From Muribaculaceae bacterium (GTDB lineage Bacteria; Bacteroidota; Bacteroidia; Bacteroidales; Muribaculaceae), in the NCBI GenBank assembly GCA_022510385.1, contig JAFLTQ010000006.1:62001-126000 (forward strand): a DNA stretch of 64,000 nt. The letters are read 5' to 3'. The notes beneath the pieces are model-generated. The model did not search any database, was not told the origin of the DNA, and saw only the letters and a list, made by a program, of their open reading frames with translations. Position 1 is the first letter of the stretch; each line of letters starts with the position of its first letter. Both the position numbers and the translations under genes were made by a program. Positions 28,785 through 38,741 of the stretch are shown here, piece after piece.

Positions 28785-30260
28785 ATGGATTTAATAGAAA
28801 CGGGAAAAATTGCCGAGATGGCTAAGCCGGTGATCCCGGGAGTTGAATTGCATGGCGAGAATCAAGGCACATTTGCAATAGCGCATTGGCTGATGGACTT
28901 GGTGAAATGGTTTTTGGGACTTTTTCACGCTGATGACAATGCGACATTGTTCACTTTTATATATGCAATCATAGTATTCGCAATAGCGTGGGTGACAGGC
29001 TGGGTGTTGCAATGGATAGTATTGGGAATTGTGAGAGTGGTGGGGAAACGATTGAAAGGACATGGATATGATTATTTAGTGGAGGATCATTTTTTCACAA
29101 AGTGTGTGAGAGTTGTGCCTCCGATAGTGTTCCTGATACTTATAGAATTCACCCTCAACAGCAAAGTGACATTGGCGTCATGGCTGACAAGGTTGACTTG
29201 GGTTTATTTGAGTTATGTATTGGCAGATGCGCTGTGTGTGTTTGTGGATGTGACTTGGACAAAGATAGACCAAAGGGAGAATAAGAGGAAACTGCCTCTG
29301 AAAGGACTTGTGCAACTGGCGAAGGGTCTGATATGGATAGTATTTGCAATCATCACGGTTGCGATTATTCTTGACAAGAGCCCGGGGAGCCTGTTGGCGG
29401 GGTTAGGAGCCTTCGCGGCAGTTTTGATGTTGGTGTTCAAAGACAGTATCTTGGGTGTAGTTGCAGGGGTTCAACTTAGCGAGAATGATTCCTTGCATGA
29501 GGGAGACTGGATCAGTGTGAGCGGTACGAATGCCAACGGTATAGTAGCCGAGGTGAGTCTTACGGCAGTGAAGGTTTTGAATTGGGATAAGACAATTACG
29601 ACATTACCTCCCTATAGTTTAGTGAGTCAGGGATTTACGAATTATCAGAATATGAGTAATTCGAATACCCGACGGATCCAGCGGAGCTATCTGATAGATG
29701 CCGACAGTGTTGTGGAATGTGATGATGCGTTGCTTACTGAATTTTCTGAGATACCGTTCATGAAGGATTGGATAGCGAAGAAGCAGGAGCAGCGAGCCGC
29801 GGGGAAAGAGGTGGATGCGGGGAATCCTGATGGATTGGCCAACGGAAGCATCGATACGAATCTGGGATGCCTGCGAGCCTATTTGAAGATGTGGCTCGAG
29901 GCGAGTCCGATGGTGGCGAAGTCTACCGACAATGATCCGATATTTGTGAGGACGTTGCCACAGACATCCAATGGAATACCATTAGAGATATACTGTTTTA
30001 CATCAACATCCGACTGGGTTACTTATGAGGCCATCCAGAGTAAGATATTCGAGCATATCGCAGTGATGCTCTATAGATTCAGGCTCTATACATACGAGAG
30101 TCCGAGCGGACGCGACACGGTGATAGAGGGATATGTATGTCCGGGCAAGACTCCGGCCCAGGTATTCGGTATGCCTTATCCTTTCTTTTTGGGAATAGAC
30201 GGGAAGCCGTTGAATCCGCCTGAAGGAGGCGCGAAGGAGCCGCAGGTGAGTGGTAATTAG
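28785..30260 (+). CDS. MscS-family mechanosensitive ion channel
   Basis: AVLMLVFKDSILGVVAGVQLSENDSLHEGDWISV...NGIVAEVSLTAVKVLNWDKTITTLPPYSLVSQGFTNY. Confidence 0.9.
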   Translation: MDLIETGKIAEMAKPVIPGVELHGENQGTFAIAHWLMDLVKWFLGLFHADDNATLFTFIYAIIVFAIAWVTGWVLQWIVLGIVRVVGKRLKGHGYDYLVEDHFFTKCVRVVPPIVFLILIEFTLNSKVTLASWLTRLTWVYLSYVLADALCVFVDVTWTKIDQRENKRKLPLKGLVQLAKGLIWIVFAIITVAIILDKSPGSLLAGLGAFAAVLMLVFKDSILGVVAGVQLSENDSLHEGDWISVSGTNANGIVAEVSLTAVKVLNWDKTITTLPPYSLVSQGFTNYQNMSNSNTRRIQRSYLIDADSVVECDDALLTEFSEIPFMKDWIAKKQEQRAAGKEVDAGNPDGLANGSIDTNLGCLRAYLKMWLEASPMVAKSTDNDPIFVRTLPQTSNGIPLEIYCFTSTSDWVTYEAIQSKIFEHIAVMLYRFRLYTYESPSGRDTVIEGYVCPGKTPAQVFGMPYPFFLGIDGKPLNPPEGGAKEPQVSGN

Positions 30261-30261
30261 G

Positions 30262-30421
30262 AGTTGGGAGTTGTAAGTTTTGAGTTGTAAGTAAGGAGGA
30301 TATAGAGCACCTTCGACGAAAGACTGATGAGTTGGGAGTTGTAAGTTGTAAGTTTTGAGTTGTGAGTTGTAAGTTTTGAGTTGTAAGTTTTGAGTTTTGA
30401 GTTGTGAGAGAAGGAGGGTAT
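30262..30421. repeat. Heptamer array with one caccttcgacgaaagac copy (30308-30324)
   Basis: gttgggagttgtaagttttgagttgtaag...gtgagagaaggagggtatg. Confidence 0.85.
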
Positions 30422-30482
30422 GCCAAAAATTTGTTTTGACATACCCTCAATATTATTTTGATATGAAATAACTTACTGAGTG

Positions 30483-31028
30483 TCAGGCTTGATTTACGTT
30501 GTAGACCTCGCGGAGCATATCTTTAATTGAATCGATGTTGTGAAGATTCACATCACCATGAGTCAATAATAACATTGGGACAGCTTCCTGACCTTTGCCC
30601 CCGTATGAGGGTTGCGTATAGTTTATCTCTTCACGGATTCTGAAGCCATTTTTTTCGTAGAATTCAAGGCGCTTCTTGGCTTCCGGAGTGTCGGCCGGTT
30701 CTGCTTCGAGTAAAACGTTTGGAGACACTTCTTTAAAAAGATGTTGCAACATCAGTCGCCCGAGATTTTTACCTCTTTGTTCCGGGGCGACAGCGAAATG
30801 CTCTATATAAGTGTAACCCTCGAATGTCCAGTAGGATAGAAATCCGAGATAAAGGTCGCCGTCAACTACAGAGAAGGCGTTGAATTTCCCTCCTTTCATT
30901 CTGATGAAATTGTCAAGATGTTTCTCATCCTCATAAATTCTTTTTTGATTCAGAGGGAAAGTGCTGTTATAAAGATTAAGGAATTTTGGATAATCTTCTA
31001 ATTTTAGTTTTTCAAATACAACTGCCAT
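30483..31028 (-). CDS. GNAT-family N-acetyltransferase
   Basis: YIEHFAVAPEQRGKNLGRLMLQHL; RLEFYEKNGFRI. Confidence 0.88.
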   Translation of the reverse strand: MAVVFEKLKLEDYPKFLNLYNSTFPLNQKRIYEDEKHLDNFIRMKGGKFNAFSVVDGDLYLGFLSYWTFEGYTYIEHFAVAPEQRGKNLGRLMLQHLFKEVSPNVLLEAEPADTPEAKKRLEFYEKNGFRIREEINYTQPSYGGKGQEAVPMLLLTHGDVNLHNIDSIKDMLREVYNVNQA

Positions 31029-31174
31029 GATTCAATAATTTTAAAAGTTTATATAAATATAACAAGGGAGGGAGGAAATGGTTGAAGTGGCGGGAAAGTT
31101 GGTGAGTAGAGTAGACGTGCGGCGGGGGAGGCATGAATTGTGGGGAGAATTAGGGGATTATTGCTGAAATGTTT

Positions 31175-31182
31175 TAAATTTG
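31175..31182 (+). promoter_or_regulatory. -7 box TAAATTTG upstream of metF
   Basis: TAnnTTTG match 20 nt upstream of the metF ATG at 31203. Confidence 0.6.
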
Positions 31183-31202
31183 CAGATAATAAGAAAGAAC
31201 AG

Positions 31203-32189
31203 ATGAAGATTATTGATATCATAAGGGAGAGCAGGGAACCGTTGTTTTCATTTGAGATATTGCCGCCGTTGAAGGGCAATAGCATTTATAAGGTTTACAG
31301 CATAATAGACAGATTGAAGAGATTCGGACCCAAGTTCGTGAACATCACCTCTCATCATAGCGAATATGTCTACAAACCGTTGCCCGACGGGACCCATAAG
31401 AGGGTAAGCGTTGTGAAACGTCCCGGCACAGTGGCAGTTTCGGCGGCGATACAAAACAGATATGGGTTGATACCGGTGCCACATATAATTTGTTCCGGAT
31501 TTACGAAAGAGGAGACGGAATATGCGTTGCTCGACCTGAATTTTCTTGGAATAGACAATCTTTTTTTAGTGAGAGGAGACCAATCCGGGGAATCAGAGCA
31601 TCGCGATCCGGAGACCCATAATCTCTATGCGAGTGATCTTCAGAGGCAAATCAATGAGTTTAACCGTGGGATAGGAATCAATGACACAAGAATAGAGGGT
31701 ATCGAGACACCTTTTTCATACGGGATGGCCTGCTATCCGGAGAAACATGAAGAGGCTCCCAATTTTGAATCTGATCTCTATTATCTCAAAAAGAAGGTTG
31801 AAAATGGAGCTGATTATCTCATTTCCCAGATATTCTATGATAACAGGAAATTCATTGAATTTGTAAATCGATGTAGGGAAGAGGGTATAGATGTTCCTAT
31901 CCTGCCGGGAATCAAGCCGATAGGTAGGAAAGAGCATCTTAACATATTGCCGAAGATATTCCGGGCAGAGATACCTGAGGAGTTGGCGGCAAGGGTGAGG
32001 GCCTGTAAGGACGACCGTGAGGTGAAAGAGGTTGGGATAGAATGGGGCATCAAACAGTGCCGAGAACTTTTGGAAGCGGGCGTTCCCGGGATTCATTTCT
32101 ACACAATGAGTGCGGCGGAATCTGTAGAACGCATAGCGGAGAAGGTTTTTGGAAGCAAGGAGTTGGGAGTTGTGAGTTGTGAGTTGTAA
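31203..32189 (+). CDS. metF: Methylenetetrahydrofolate reductase
   Basis: FSFEILPPLKGNS; NLFLVRGDQSG; GADYLISQIFYDNRKFIEFV; GIHFYTMSAA. Start set at MKIIDIIRES. Confidence 0.92.
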   Translation: MKIIDIIRESREPLFSFEILPPLKGNSIYKVYSIIDRLKRFGPKFVNITSHHSEYVYKPLPDGTHKRVSVVKRPGTVAVSAAIQNRYGLIPVPHIICSGFTKEETEYALLDLNFLGIDNLFLVRGDQSGESEHRDPETHNLYASDLQRQINEFNRGIGINDTRIEGIETPFSYGMACYPEKHEEAPNFESDLYYLKKKVENGADYLISQIFYDNRKFIEFVNRCREEGIDVPILPGIKPIGRKEHLNILPKIFRAEIPEELAARVRACKDDREVKEVGIEWGIKQCRELLEAGVPGIHFYTMSAAESVERIAEKVFGSKELGVVSCEL

Positions 32190-32296
32190 GAGAAGGAGGG
32201 TATAGATGAATGCACCTTCGACGAAAGACTGATGAGTTGTAAGTTTTGAGTTTTGAGTTGTGAGTAATGAGTAATGAGTTTTGAGTTTTGAGATAA
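32165..32296. repeat. Heptamer array with one caccttcgacgaaagac copy (32213-32229), overlapping metF 3' end
   Basis: gggagttgtgagttgtgagttgtaagagaaggaggg... Confidence 0.85.
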
Positions 32297-32306
32297 GAAG
32301 AAGGAT

Positions 32307-33194
32307 ATGATAGCATCGATGACGGGATATGGCAAATCTGTGATTGCCGGAGAGAGTGCCAAGATAACAGTGGATATCAAGTCGATCAACAGTAAGCAAT
32401 TGGACTTGAGTTTCCGGATGCCTGTTTTATTCAAAGAACAGGAGACAGAGCTGCGCAATTATGTCGGGCCGATATTGGAAAGGGGTAAGGTTGAGATAAG
32501 TGTGACCTATGAGAATTTGAAGGGGGTATCTCCTGTGAAGTTCAATGTGGCGGTGATGAAACGCTATAAGGATGATATCGACTCCATATTGAATGAACTT
32601 GGATTAGAGGAGCCACGCGATTATGTGTCGATGTTATTGCGTCTTCCGGAGTCAGTGACTACATCTCTACCGGAATCGGATGATTCGGAGAATGAAATGT
32701 TAAGGAAGGCAGTGGTAGAGGCTGCCGAAGAATTGAAGAAATCAAGATTGAAGGAGGGGAGGGGTCTCTATGAATTTTTCTTTGAGAAGATAGAGAGAAT
32801 TCGTGGGTATCTTGAAAAGACGGGAGAATATGAGCATGGCCGGGTTGACAAGATAAGAGAGAAACTTGAGCAACAGCTCGGAAGGTTACAGGGGGTTGAG
32901 ATCGACCGGGGAAGGCTTGAGCAGGAATTGATTTTCTATATAGAGAAATTAGACGTTTCGGAGGAGAAACAACGCTTGGCTAGCCATCTGAATTATTTTG
33001 AGGAGACATTGGGCGAGCCTGATGAGGTGAATGTATCCGGGAAGGGGAAGAAACTGGGTTTTATAAGTCAGGAGATGGGAAGAGAGATCAACACATTGGG
33101 GTCGAAATCGAATGATGCGGAGATGGCTAAGCTGGTGGTGATGATGAAAGATGAACTTGAGCAGATCAAGGAGCAAGTGCTGAATGTGATGTGA
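32307..33194 (+). CDS. yicC: YicC-family endoribonuclease-like protein
   Basis: MIASMTGYGKSVI...VDIKSINSKQLDLSFRMP; C-terminal GREINTLGSKSNDAEMAKLVVMMKDELEQIKEQVLNV. Confidence 0.92.
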   Translation: MIASMTGYGKSVIAGESAKITVDIKSINSKQLDLSFRMPVLFKEQETELRNYVGPILERGKVEISVTYENLKGVSPVKFNVAVMKRYKDDIDSILNELGLEEPRDYVSMLLRLPESVTTSLPESDDSENEMLRKAVVEAAEELKKSRLKEGRGLYEFFFEKIERIRGYLEKTGEYEHGRVDKIREKLEQQLGRLQGVEIDRGRLEQELIFYIEKLDVSEEKQRLASHLNYFEETLGEPDEVNVSGKGKKLGFISQEMGREINTLGSKSNDAEMAKLVVMMKDELEQIKEQVLNVM

Positions 33195-33235
33195 TAGAGA
33201 GTTTGGAGGAAAAGGAAAGGAGAGAAGAAAGAATA

Positions 33236-33817
33236 ATGAAGAGAGGGAAGATAATAGTATTGTCGGCGCCATCGGGCAGCGGGAAGTCTACGATAATCGG
33301 AGAGCTAATGAAACGGCCGGAATTGGAGCTTCAATTTTCGATATCAGCCACGAGCAGATCTCCCCGGGGCTCGGAGAAACATGGCCGGGAGTATTTCTTT
33401 TTAACGGAGGAAGAATTCAAGAGAAGAGTAGAAGCCGGAGAGTTTGTGGAATGGGAAGAGGTATATGCGGGGGTATGCTATGGCACATTGGAGAGTGAGG
33501 TAGAACGTATCATCGGGAGCGGTCATAACCTTATAATGGATGTAGACGTAAAAGGAGGATTGAATATAAAGAAACGATTTGGGGATGATGTCTTGACTCT
33601 CTTTATAATGCCGCCTGACAAGGCAACACTTGAGGCCCGGCTTCGCAATCGTGGCACAGACAGCGAAGAGACAATCAGGAAACGATTGGAGAAGTCGGAA
33701 TATGAGATGGGTTTTGCCGGCGAGTTTGATAAAACAGTAGTCAATGATAAATTGGGAGAAACGGTAGAAGAGGTGGAAAATGCTATAAGAGAGTTTGTGG
33801 GCAAAGAGAAAAGATGA
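33236..33817 (+). CDS. gmk: Guanylate kinase
   Basis: KIIVLSAPSGSGKSTIIGEL; SATSRSPRGSEKHGREYFF. Confidence 0.95.
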   Translation: MKRGKIIVLSAPSGSGKSTIIGELMKRPELELQFSISATSRSPRGSEKHGREYFFLTEEEFKRRVEAGEFVEWEEVYAGVCYGTLESEVERIIGSGHNLIMDVDVKGGLNIKKRFGDDVLTLFIMPPDKATLEARLRNRGTDSEETIRKRLEKSEYEMGFAGEFDKTVVNDKLGETVEEVENAIREFVGKEKR

Positions 33818-34386
33818 GGATAGGGATATATGGGGGAAGCTTCGACCCGATACATACGGGGCATGCCATGGTAGCAAATTTTGTTGCACAATGCAATGTG
33901 GTTGACGAGGTCTGGCTGATGGTGAGTCGACGCAATCCATTAAAGACAGGAGGGACCTATGCGGGCGACAGAGAGCGGTTGGAAATGGCATCCATAGTAG
34001 CAAAAAAGTGTAAAGGAGTGAGAGTTACTGATATAGAGATGCATCGTGGAATTCCCTCCTATACAATAGAATCGCTTCGAGAGTTGCAGAGAGAGCATCC
34101 TGGCGATAGTTTCAAGATTATCATAGGGAGCGATTCACTGATAAAATTCAGGGAATGGAGATCTTGGGAAGAGATAGTGAAAGATTTCGGGGTTATTGTG
34201 TATCCCCGCCCCGGGTTTCCAATGCCTGAGAAGGAACCGGACAACTTCATTTTCTTGAACGGGGCTCCGGAATTCGGAATATCATCAACTTTGATAAGAG
34301 AATATGTGAGGTCGGGATGGAATATTAATTATTTTGTACCGACAGAAGTGAATGAATATATAAGAGAAAAACAATTATATCTATGA
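33814..34386 (+). CDS. nadD: Nicotinate-nucleotide adenylyltransferase
   Basis: MRIGIYGGSFDPIHTGHAMVA; ISSTLIREYVRSG. Confidence 0.95.
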   Translation: MRIGIYGGSFDPIHTGHAMVANFVAQCNVVDEVWLMVSRRNPLKTGGTYAGDRERLEMASIVAKKCKGVRVTDIEMHRGIPSYTIESLRELQREHPGDSFKIIIGSDSLIKFREWRSWEEIVKDFGVIVYPRPGFPMPEKEPDNFIFLNGAPEFGISSTLIREYVRSGWNINYFVPTEVNEYIREKQLYL

Positions 34387-34895
34387 GTGGAGAGAGGAGC
34401 CGGCTGTTGGAAGTGGTAGGATTGGCAAAGAGTTATTGCGAATTGTGTGAAGGAGCCGTTGAATACCCGAAAGAAGAATTCACCGACAGGGCTTTAGACC
34501 TGTTGCCACGGCTATATTGGAATTTTTTCGATTTATCTGCGGGAGTTTCACTCGGGGAATCGGAATATTTCTCTGAATATGTAGACGAGAGCCTCTATGG
34601 ACAGATAGAGAGAGGGATATCAGCAGTGATGGGAGAGGAAGATACCTTTCTTGAGACCTTTGAAGAGGATATGAAATATAGCGAGACACCGATCACTTCA
34701 TCGATATCGGAATGTATGGCAGATATATATCAACCTTTGTTTAATTTCATATCGATAGTGCATGATTCTGAGGGCAGTCAGCTCGAGGAGGCATTTATTA
34801 GTTGCAAAGAGGATTTCGAGAGTTATTGGGCACAGACGCTTTGCAACGTTATGCGGGCGTTAAACAGTGTGAAATACAGAGGGAAGGAGTTTTGA
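34383..34895 (+). CDS. DUF5063-like protein
   Basis: 170 aa, start overlaps the nadD stop; family assignment from recalled Bacteroidetes gene order. Confidence 0.6.
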   Translation: MSGERSRLLEVVGLAKSYCELCEGAVEYPKEEFTDRALDLLPRLYWNFFDLSAGVSLGESEYFSEYVDESLYGQIERGISAVMGEEDTFLETFEEDMKYSETPITSSISECMADIYQPLFNFISIVHDSEGSQLEEAFISCKEDFESYWAQTLCNVMRALNSVKYRGKEF

Positions 34896-35092
34896 GTGGT
34901 GAGTAATAAGTAATAAGTAAGGAGTAAGAAGTTTTGAGTTTTGAGTTTTGAGTTGTAAGAGAAGGAGGGCACCTTCGACGAAAGACCGATATAAACAGTA
35001 AGTAATGAGTAAGGAGTAATGAGTAAGGAGTAATGAGTTTTGAGTTGGGAGTTTTGAGTTGTGAGTTTTGAGTAATAAGTAAGAAGAAATAA
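34893..35092. repeat. Heptamer array with one caccttcgacgaaagac copy (34970-34986)
   Basis: gagtggtgagtaataagtaataagtaaggag...gagttttgagttttgag. Confidence 0.85.
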
Positions 35093-35101
35093 GAGAGGAG
35101 T

Positions 35102-36430
35102 ATGCGAGGAGAGAAGATAAAAAGATTGCTTGACTGGATGGATGAGTCAACGTGTAATTATTTGGCAGTGGCGTGTGTGGCCGGGGAGCTCGAAGAGCAT
35201 GGCTTCAAGGAACTTTATCAGAATGAAGATTGGGAGATACGTCCGGGTGGGAAGTATTTCATGAAAAAAAATGACAGCGCCCTGTTTGCCTTCACTATTG
35301 GGGAGGGAGGATTGTCGAGTTTCCGCAACGGGACTTTGATGATCTCTGCCCATTCAGACAGTCCGTGTCTGCGATTGAAACCCAATCCGGAAATTTATGG
35401 AGAGGGAGGGGCAGTGAGCCTGAATGTAGAAAAATATGGAGGCGGCATCCTCTATACATGGTTTGACCGTCCCTTGTCGATGGCCGGCAGAGTCACCTTG
35501 CAAAGTGAAGACTTGCTCCATCCGGAGGTGGCTTTGTTTGATTATAAGCGTCCGATAGCTGTTGTGCCACATCTGGCAATTCATTTCAATAGGGGGGTCA
35601 ATGATGGGAATCCTTTGTCGGTTCAGAAAGATATGAAACCGGTGGTGGGTTATTTCAGTTCGGAAGAGATAAAAGATGCCCGTGAGGGTTATGGGATAAT
35701 TTTGCCGGCCATAGCAGAGGGGGCCGGGATAGAACCCGAGCAGATAATAGATTACGACGTAAGCCTCTATCCATGTGAGGCTCCTCGCTTGTGTGGCCTT
35801 GACGAAGAGTATATCATGTCGGGGAGATTGGATGACCTTTCGATGGTTTTTGCAGGTCTTGAGGCTCTTTTGTCATCGACTAAAGAAGAAGAGGATTGCC
35901 GGCATGTGAGATTGTTTGCCATATTCGATAATGAAGAGACGGGTTCGGGAACACGACAGGGCGCAGCCTCACCGGTTGTTAGAGATCTGATGGAGAGGAT
36001 ATTGGAGAGTCTTGGAGGTGGGAAAGAGGATTTCCATGTCGGGATGGCCAATTCTTTTATGATATCAGCGGATAATGCCCATGCATGGCATCCTAATTAT
36101 AATGAGAAATATGATCCGACGAATCATCCGGTGATAGGAGGAGGCCCGGTAATAAAAGTGAATACCAATGGGAAATATATGACCGACAGTGTGGGCGCAA
36201 CGGTATTCAAACGTTTGTGTGAGGAAGCGGGGGTGAAATGGCAGATGTTTGTGAATCATTCAGATGTGGCAGGGGGATCGACACTCGGGAATATACTTAC
36301 CTCCCAGATGGATATAAACGGCGTTGATGTCGGGAGTCCGATATGGGCCATGCATTCAGCTATGGAAACTGGAGGAGTCAGCGACCACCTTGACATGATA
36401 AAAGTGTTTGAGCGATTCTGGAAGGGATGA
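35102..36430 (+). CDS. M18-family aminopeptidase
   Basis: MISAHSDSPCLRLKPNP; LFAIFDNEETGSGTRQGA; ISADNAHAWHPNY. Confidence 0.93.
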   Translation: MRGEKIKRLLDWMDESTCNYLAVACVAGELEEHGFKELYQNEDWEIRPGGKYFMKKNDSALFAFTIGEGGLSSFRNGTLMISAHSDSPCLRLKPNPEIYGEGGAVSLNVEKYGGGILYTWFDRPLSMAGRVTLQSEDLLHPEVALFDYKRPIAVVPHLAIHFNRGVNDGNPLSVQKDMKPVVGYFSSEEIKDAREGYGIILPAIAEGAGIEPEQIIDYDVSLYPCEAPRLCGLDEEYIMSGRLDDLSMVFAGLEALLSSTKEEEDCRHVRLFAIFDNEETGSGTRQGAASPVVRDLMERILESLGGGKEDFHVGMANSFMISADNAHAWHPNYNEKYDPTNHPVIGGGPVIKVNTNGKYMTDSVGATVFKRLCEEAGVKWQMFVNHSDVAGGSTLGNILTSQMDINGVDVGSPIWAMHSAMETGGVSDHLDMIKVFERFWKG

Positions 36431-36456
36431 TATTTGACTATCCGCTCATTTTTCAA

Positions 36457-36464
36457 TAACTTTG
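36457..36464 (+). promoter_or_regulatory. -7 box TAACTTTG upstream of tig
   Basis: TAnnTTTG match. Confidence 0.6.
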
Positions 36465-36529
36465 CAAAGCGTATGCCTTTGGTTTTTCATTAAGAAAAGC
36501 CAAGGAGTAAAAACAAATAAAAAGAAATT

Positions 36530-37879
36530 ATGAACGTAGAATTTAAAAAACTTGATAATGTCACCGGTGAATTGACAGTGACTCTCGAGGAGAAAGATTA
36601 TGCCGACAAGGTTAAGAAGCAGCTGAAAGAGATCGGGAAGAACAGACCGGAACCGGGATTCAGATCCGGACATGTGCCGATGGGGATGCTCGAAAAGAAA
36701 TATGGACCGGCAGTAAAATATGATATAGTCAACCGTGAGATAGCAGATGCAGTCTATGATTACATCAGAGATGAAAAGCTGCGCGTGTTGGGACAGCCGG
36801 TGGCTGATAAAGATAATGAATTCAAGGAAGGGGAGAAAGATTTTACCTTCAAATTTAAATTAGGGCTTGCTCCGGATATAGATTTAAAATTAGGGAAAGA
36901 CCTTAAGATACCTTACTACACGATAGCAGTGTCGGATGAGATGGTTGACCAAGAGATCGCAGCATTGCGCAAAAGATTCGGAGTGCAAGGTCCCGGTGAG
37001 GAAACTGAGCCGGATGCAGTGATCAAGGGAGTGATAAGCGAGCTGAATCCTGACGGAAGTGTCAAGGAGGATGGAATCGTTGTAGATAACGGAATCCTGG
37101 CTCCAATTCATTTCACAAATGAGGAGCAGAAGAAGCTCTTCGAGGGGAAACACCCGGGAGATGTGGTTGTATTTAATCCTTCGGCTTCCTGCAATAACAA
37201 TGCGACAGAGATGTCATCGATGCTCAATATCGATAAAGAGGCAATCGACCAACATCAGGGAGATTTCAATTTCGAGATCAAAGAGATCATAGTATTGAAA
37301 CCGGCAGAGCTCAACCAGGAATTCTTCGATAATGCAGTGGGTAAGGATAAGGCTCACAATGAAGATGAATTGAAAGAGGCTGTGAAGGGATTATTGAAAG
37401 ACCAACTGAAAGGAGAGTCAGATTTCCGCTTCACTATAGATGCCCACGCTGTGATTGAAAAGAAAGTTGGTGATGTGCAGTTGCCCGAGGAGGTGTTGAA
37501 ACATTTCCTGATTTCTCAAAACGAAGGACTGAATTCAGAAAACATAGACGAAGAATTCGGAAAGATCAGACAACAGCTTGTGTGGGATCTCACAAAAGAT
37601 GAAATCGTAAAGAAATACTCTGTTGAAGTTAGTGAAGATGATCTTTTGAATGAGGCACGTGCTGCAGTCTACCGCCAGTTAAGTCAATATGGCCCCGCTT
37701 CATTGACTGAAGGATTGATCGACCATTATGCACATGAAGTGGTGAAAGACCCGAAGAATCGGGAATCATTTGAAAGAAATGCGTTGAACAAGAAGATTTT
37801 CGAGGTTGTCAAGGAGCAAGTGACCCTCGATAATAAAGAATTGTCGATAGAGGATTTCCGCAAACTTTATCAGGTATAA
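36530..37879 (+). CDS. tig: Trigger factor
   Basis: VTLEEKDYADKVKKQLKEIGKN...PGFRSGHVPMGMLEKKYG; adjacent clpP-clpX. Confidence 0.92.
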   Translation: MNVEFKKLDNVTGELTVTLEEKDYADKVKKQLKEIGKNRPEPGFRSGHVPMGMLEKKYGPAVKYDIVNREIADAVYDYIRDEKLRVLGQPVADKDNEFKEGEKDFTFKFKLGLAPDIDLKLGKDLKIPYYTIAVSDEMVDQEIAALRKRFGVQGPGEETEPDAVIKGVISELNPDGSVKEDGIVVDNGILAPIHFTNEEQKKLFEGKHPGDVVVFNPSASCNNNATEMSSMLNIDKEAIDQHQGDFNFEIKEIIVLKPAELNQEFFDNAVGKDKAHNEDELKEAVKGLLKDQLKGESDFRFTIDAHAVIEKKVGDVQLPEEVLKHFLISQNEGLNSENIDEEFGKIRQQLVWDLTKDEIVKKYSVEVSEDDLLNEARAAVYRQLSQYGPASLTEGLIDHYAHEVVKDPKNRESFERNALNKKIFEVVKEQVTLDNKELSIEDFRKLYQV

Positions 37880-37918
37880 CAGGATGCCGGAGGAAAGCAG
37901 AATTCGGAATGAAAAGAC

Positions 37919-37951
37919 AAAAGGGTAGAAAAAGATAGGTTCTACCCTTTT
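37919..37951 (+). terminator. Hairpin AAAAGGGTAGAA / TTCTACCCTTTT after tig
   Basis: 12-bp perfect stem between tig and clpP. Confidence 0.65.
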
Positions 37952-38000
37952 GGCATAATATTTGCGTAATTTCCGGCAAGATTATACAAAAGAAAACAAC

Positions 38001-38717
38001 ATGCAGAAAGATTTTAGAAATTATGCTGTAAACCATTTGGGAGTGAGTTCCAGTGAGTTTGACAGTTATGTAAAACGGATTAATATCAGCAATCCGAATG
38101 TGAACATGACTCAGCCGCAAGCTGATTATATGAATCCGTATATATTAGAGGAGCGCCAGCTGAATGTGACCCAGATGGATGTTTTCTCACGCTTGATGAT
38201 GGATAGGATAATCTTCCTTGGGACACAGGTGACCGACACCTCCGCCAATATCATCCAGGCCCAATTGCTCTATTTGGATTCTATAGATCCGGAGAAAGAT
38301 ATCTCAATCTATATAAATTCCCCCGGTGGTTCGGTATATGCCGGACTTGGAATTTACGACACCATGCAGTATGTCTCGAGCAATGTATCGACTATCTGCA
38401 CGGGCATGGCAGCCTCTATGGCAGCAGTGTTGCTTGTGGCAGGAGAGCAGGGCAAGCGTTTTGCGTTGCCTCATTCAAGAGTAATGATCCATCAGCCGAT
38501 GGGCGGCATACAGGGTCAGGCATCCGACATAGAGATAACCGCCAAAGAGATCCTGAAACTGAAAGATGAATTATATAGGATCATATCAGAACATTCAGGA
38601 CAGCCATTTGAGAAAGTGGAGAAGGATTCCGACAGGGACTACTGGATGACAGCTTCAGAGGCCAAAGATTATGGTATGATTGACAAGATATTGGTGAATC
38701 CACGGAAAAAAGATTAA
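38001..38717 (+). CDS. clpP: ATP-dependent Clp protease proteolytic subunit
   Basis: [49 protein letters not shown]. Start at [10 protein letters not shown]. Confidence 0.95.
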   Translation: MQKDFRNYAVNHLGVSSSEFDSYVKRINISNPNVNMTQPQADYMNPYILEERQLNVTQMDVFSRLMMDRIIFLGTQVTDTSANIIQAQLLYLDSIDPEKDISIYINSPGGSVYAGLGIYDTMQYVSSNVSTICTGMAASMAAVLLVAGEQGKRFALPHSRVMIHQPMGGIQGQASDIEITAKEILKLKDELYRIISEHSGQPFEKVEKDSDRDYWMTASEAKDYGMIDKILVNPRKKD

Positions 38718-38741
38718 CCGAGACCTATAATAGGGAAGAAT

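Noticed and set aside
31040-31202. Riboswitch upstream of metF
   Set aside because: Short leader with a promoter 20 nt from the ATG leaves no space for a SAM or cobalamin aptamer.
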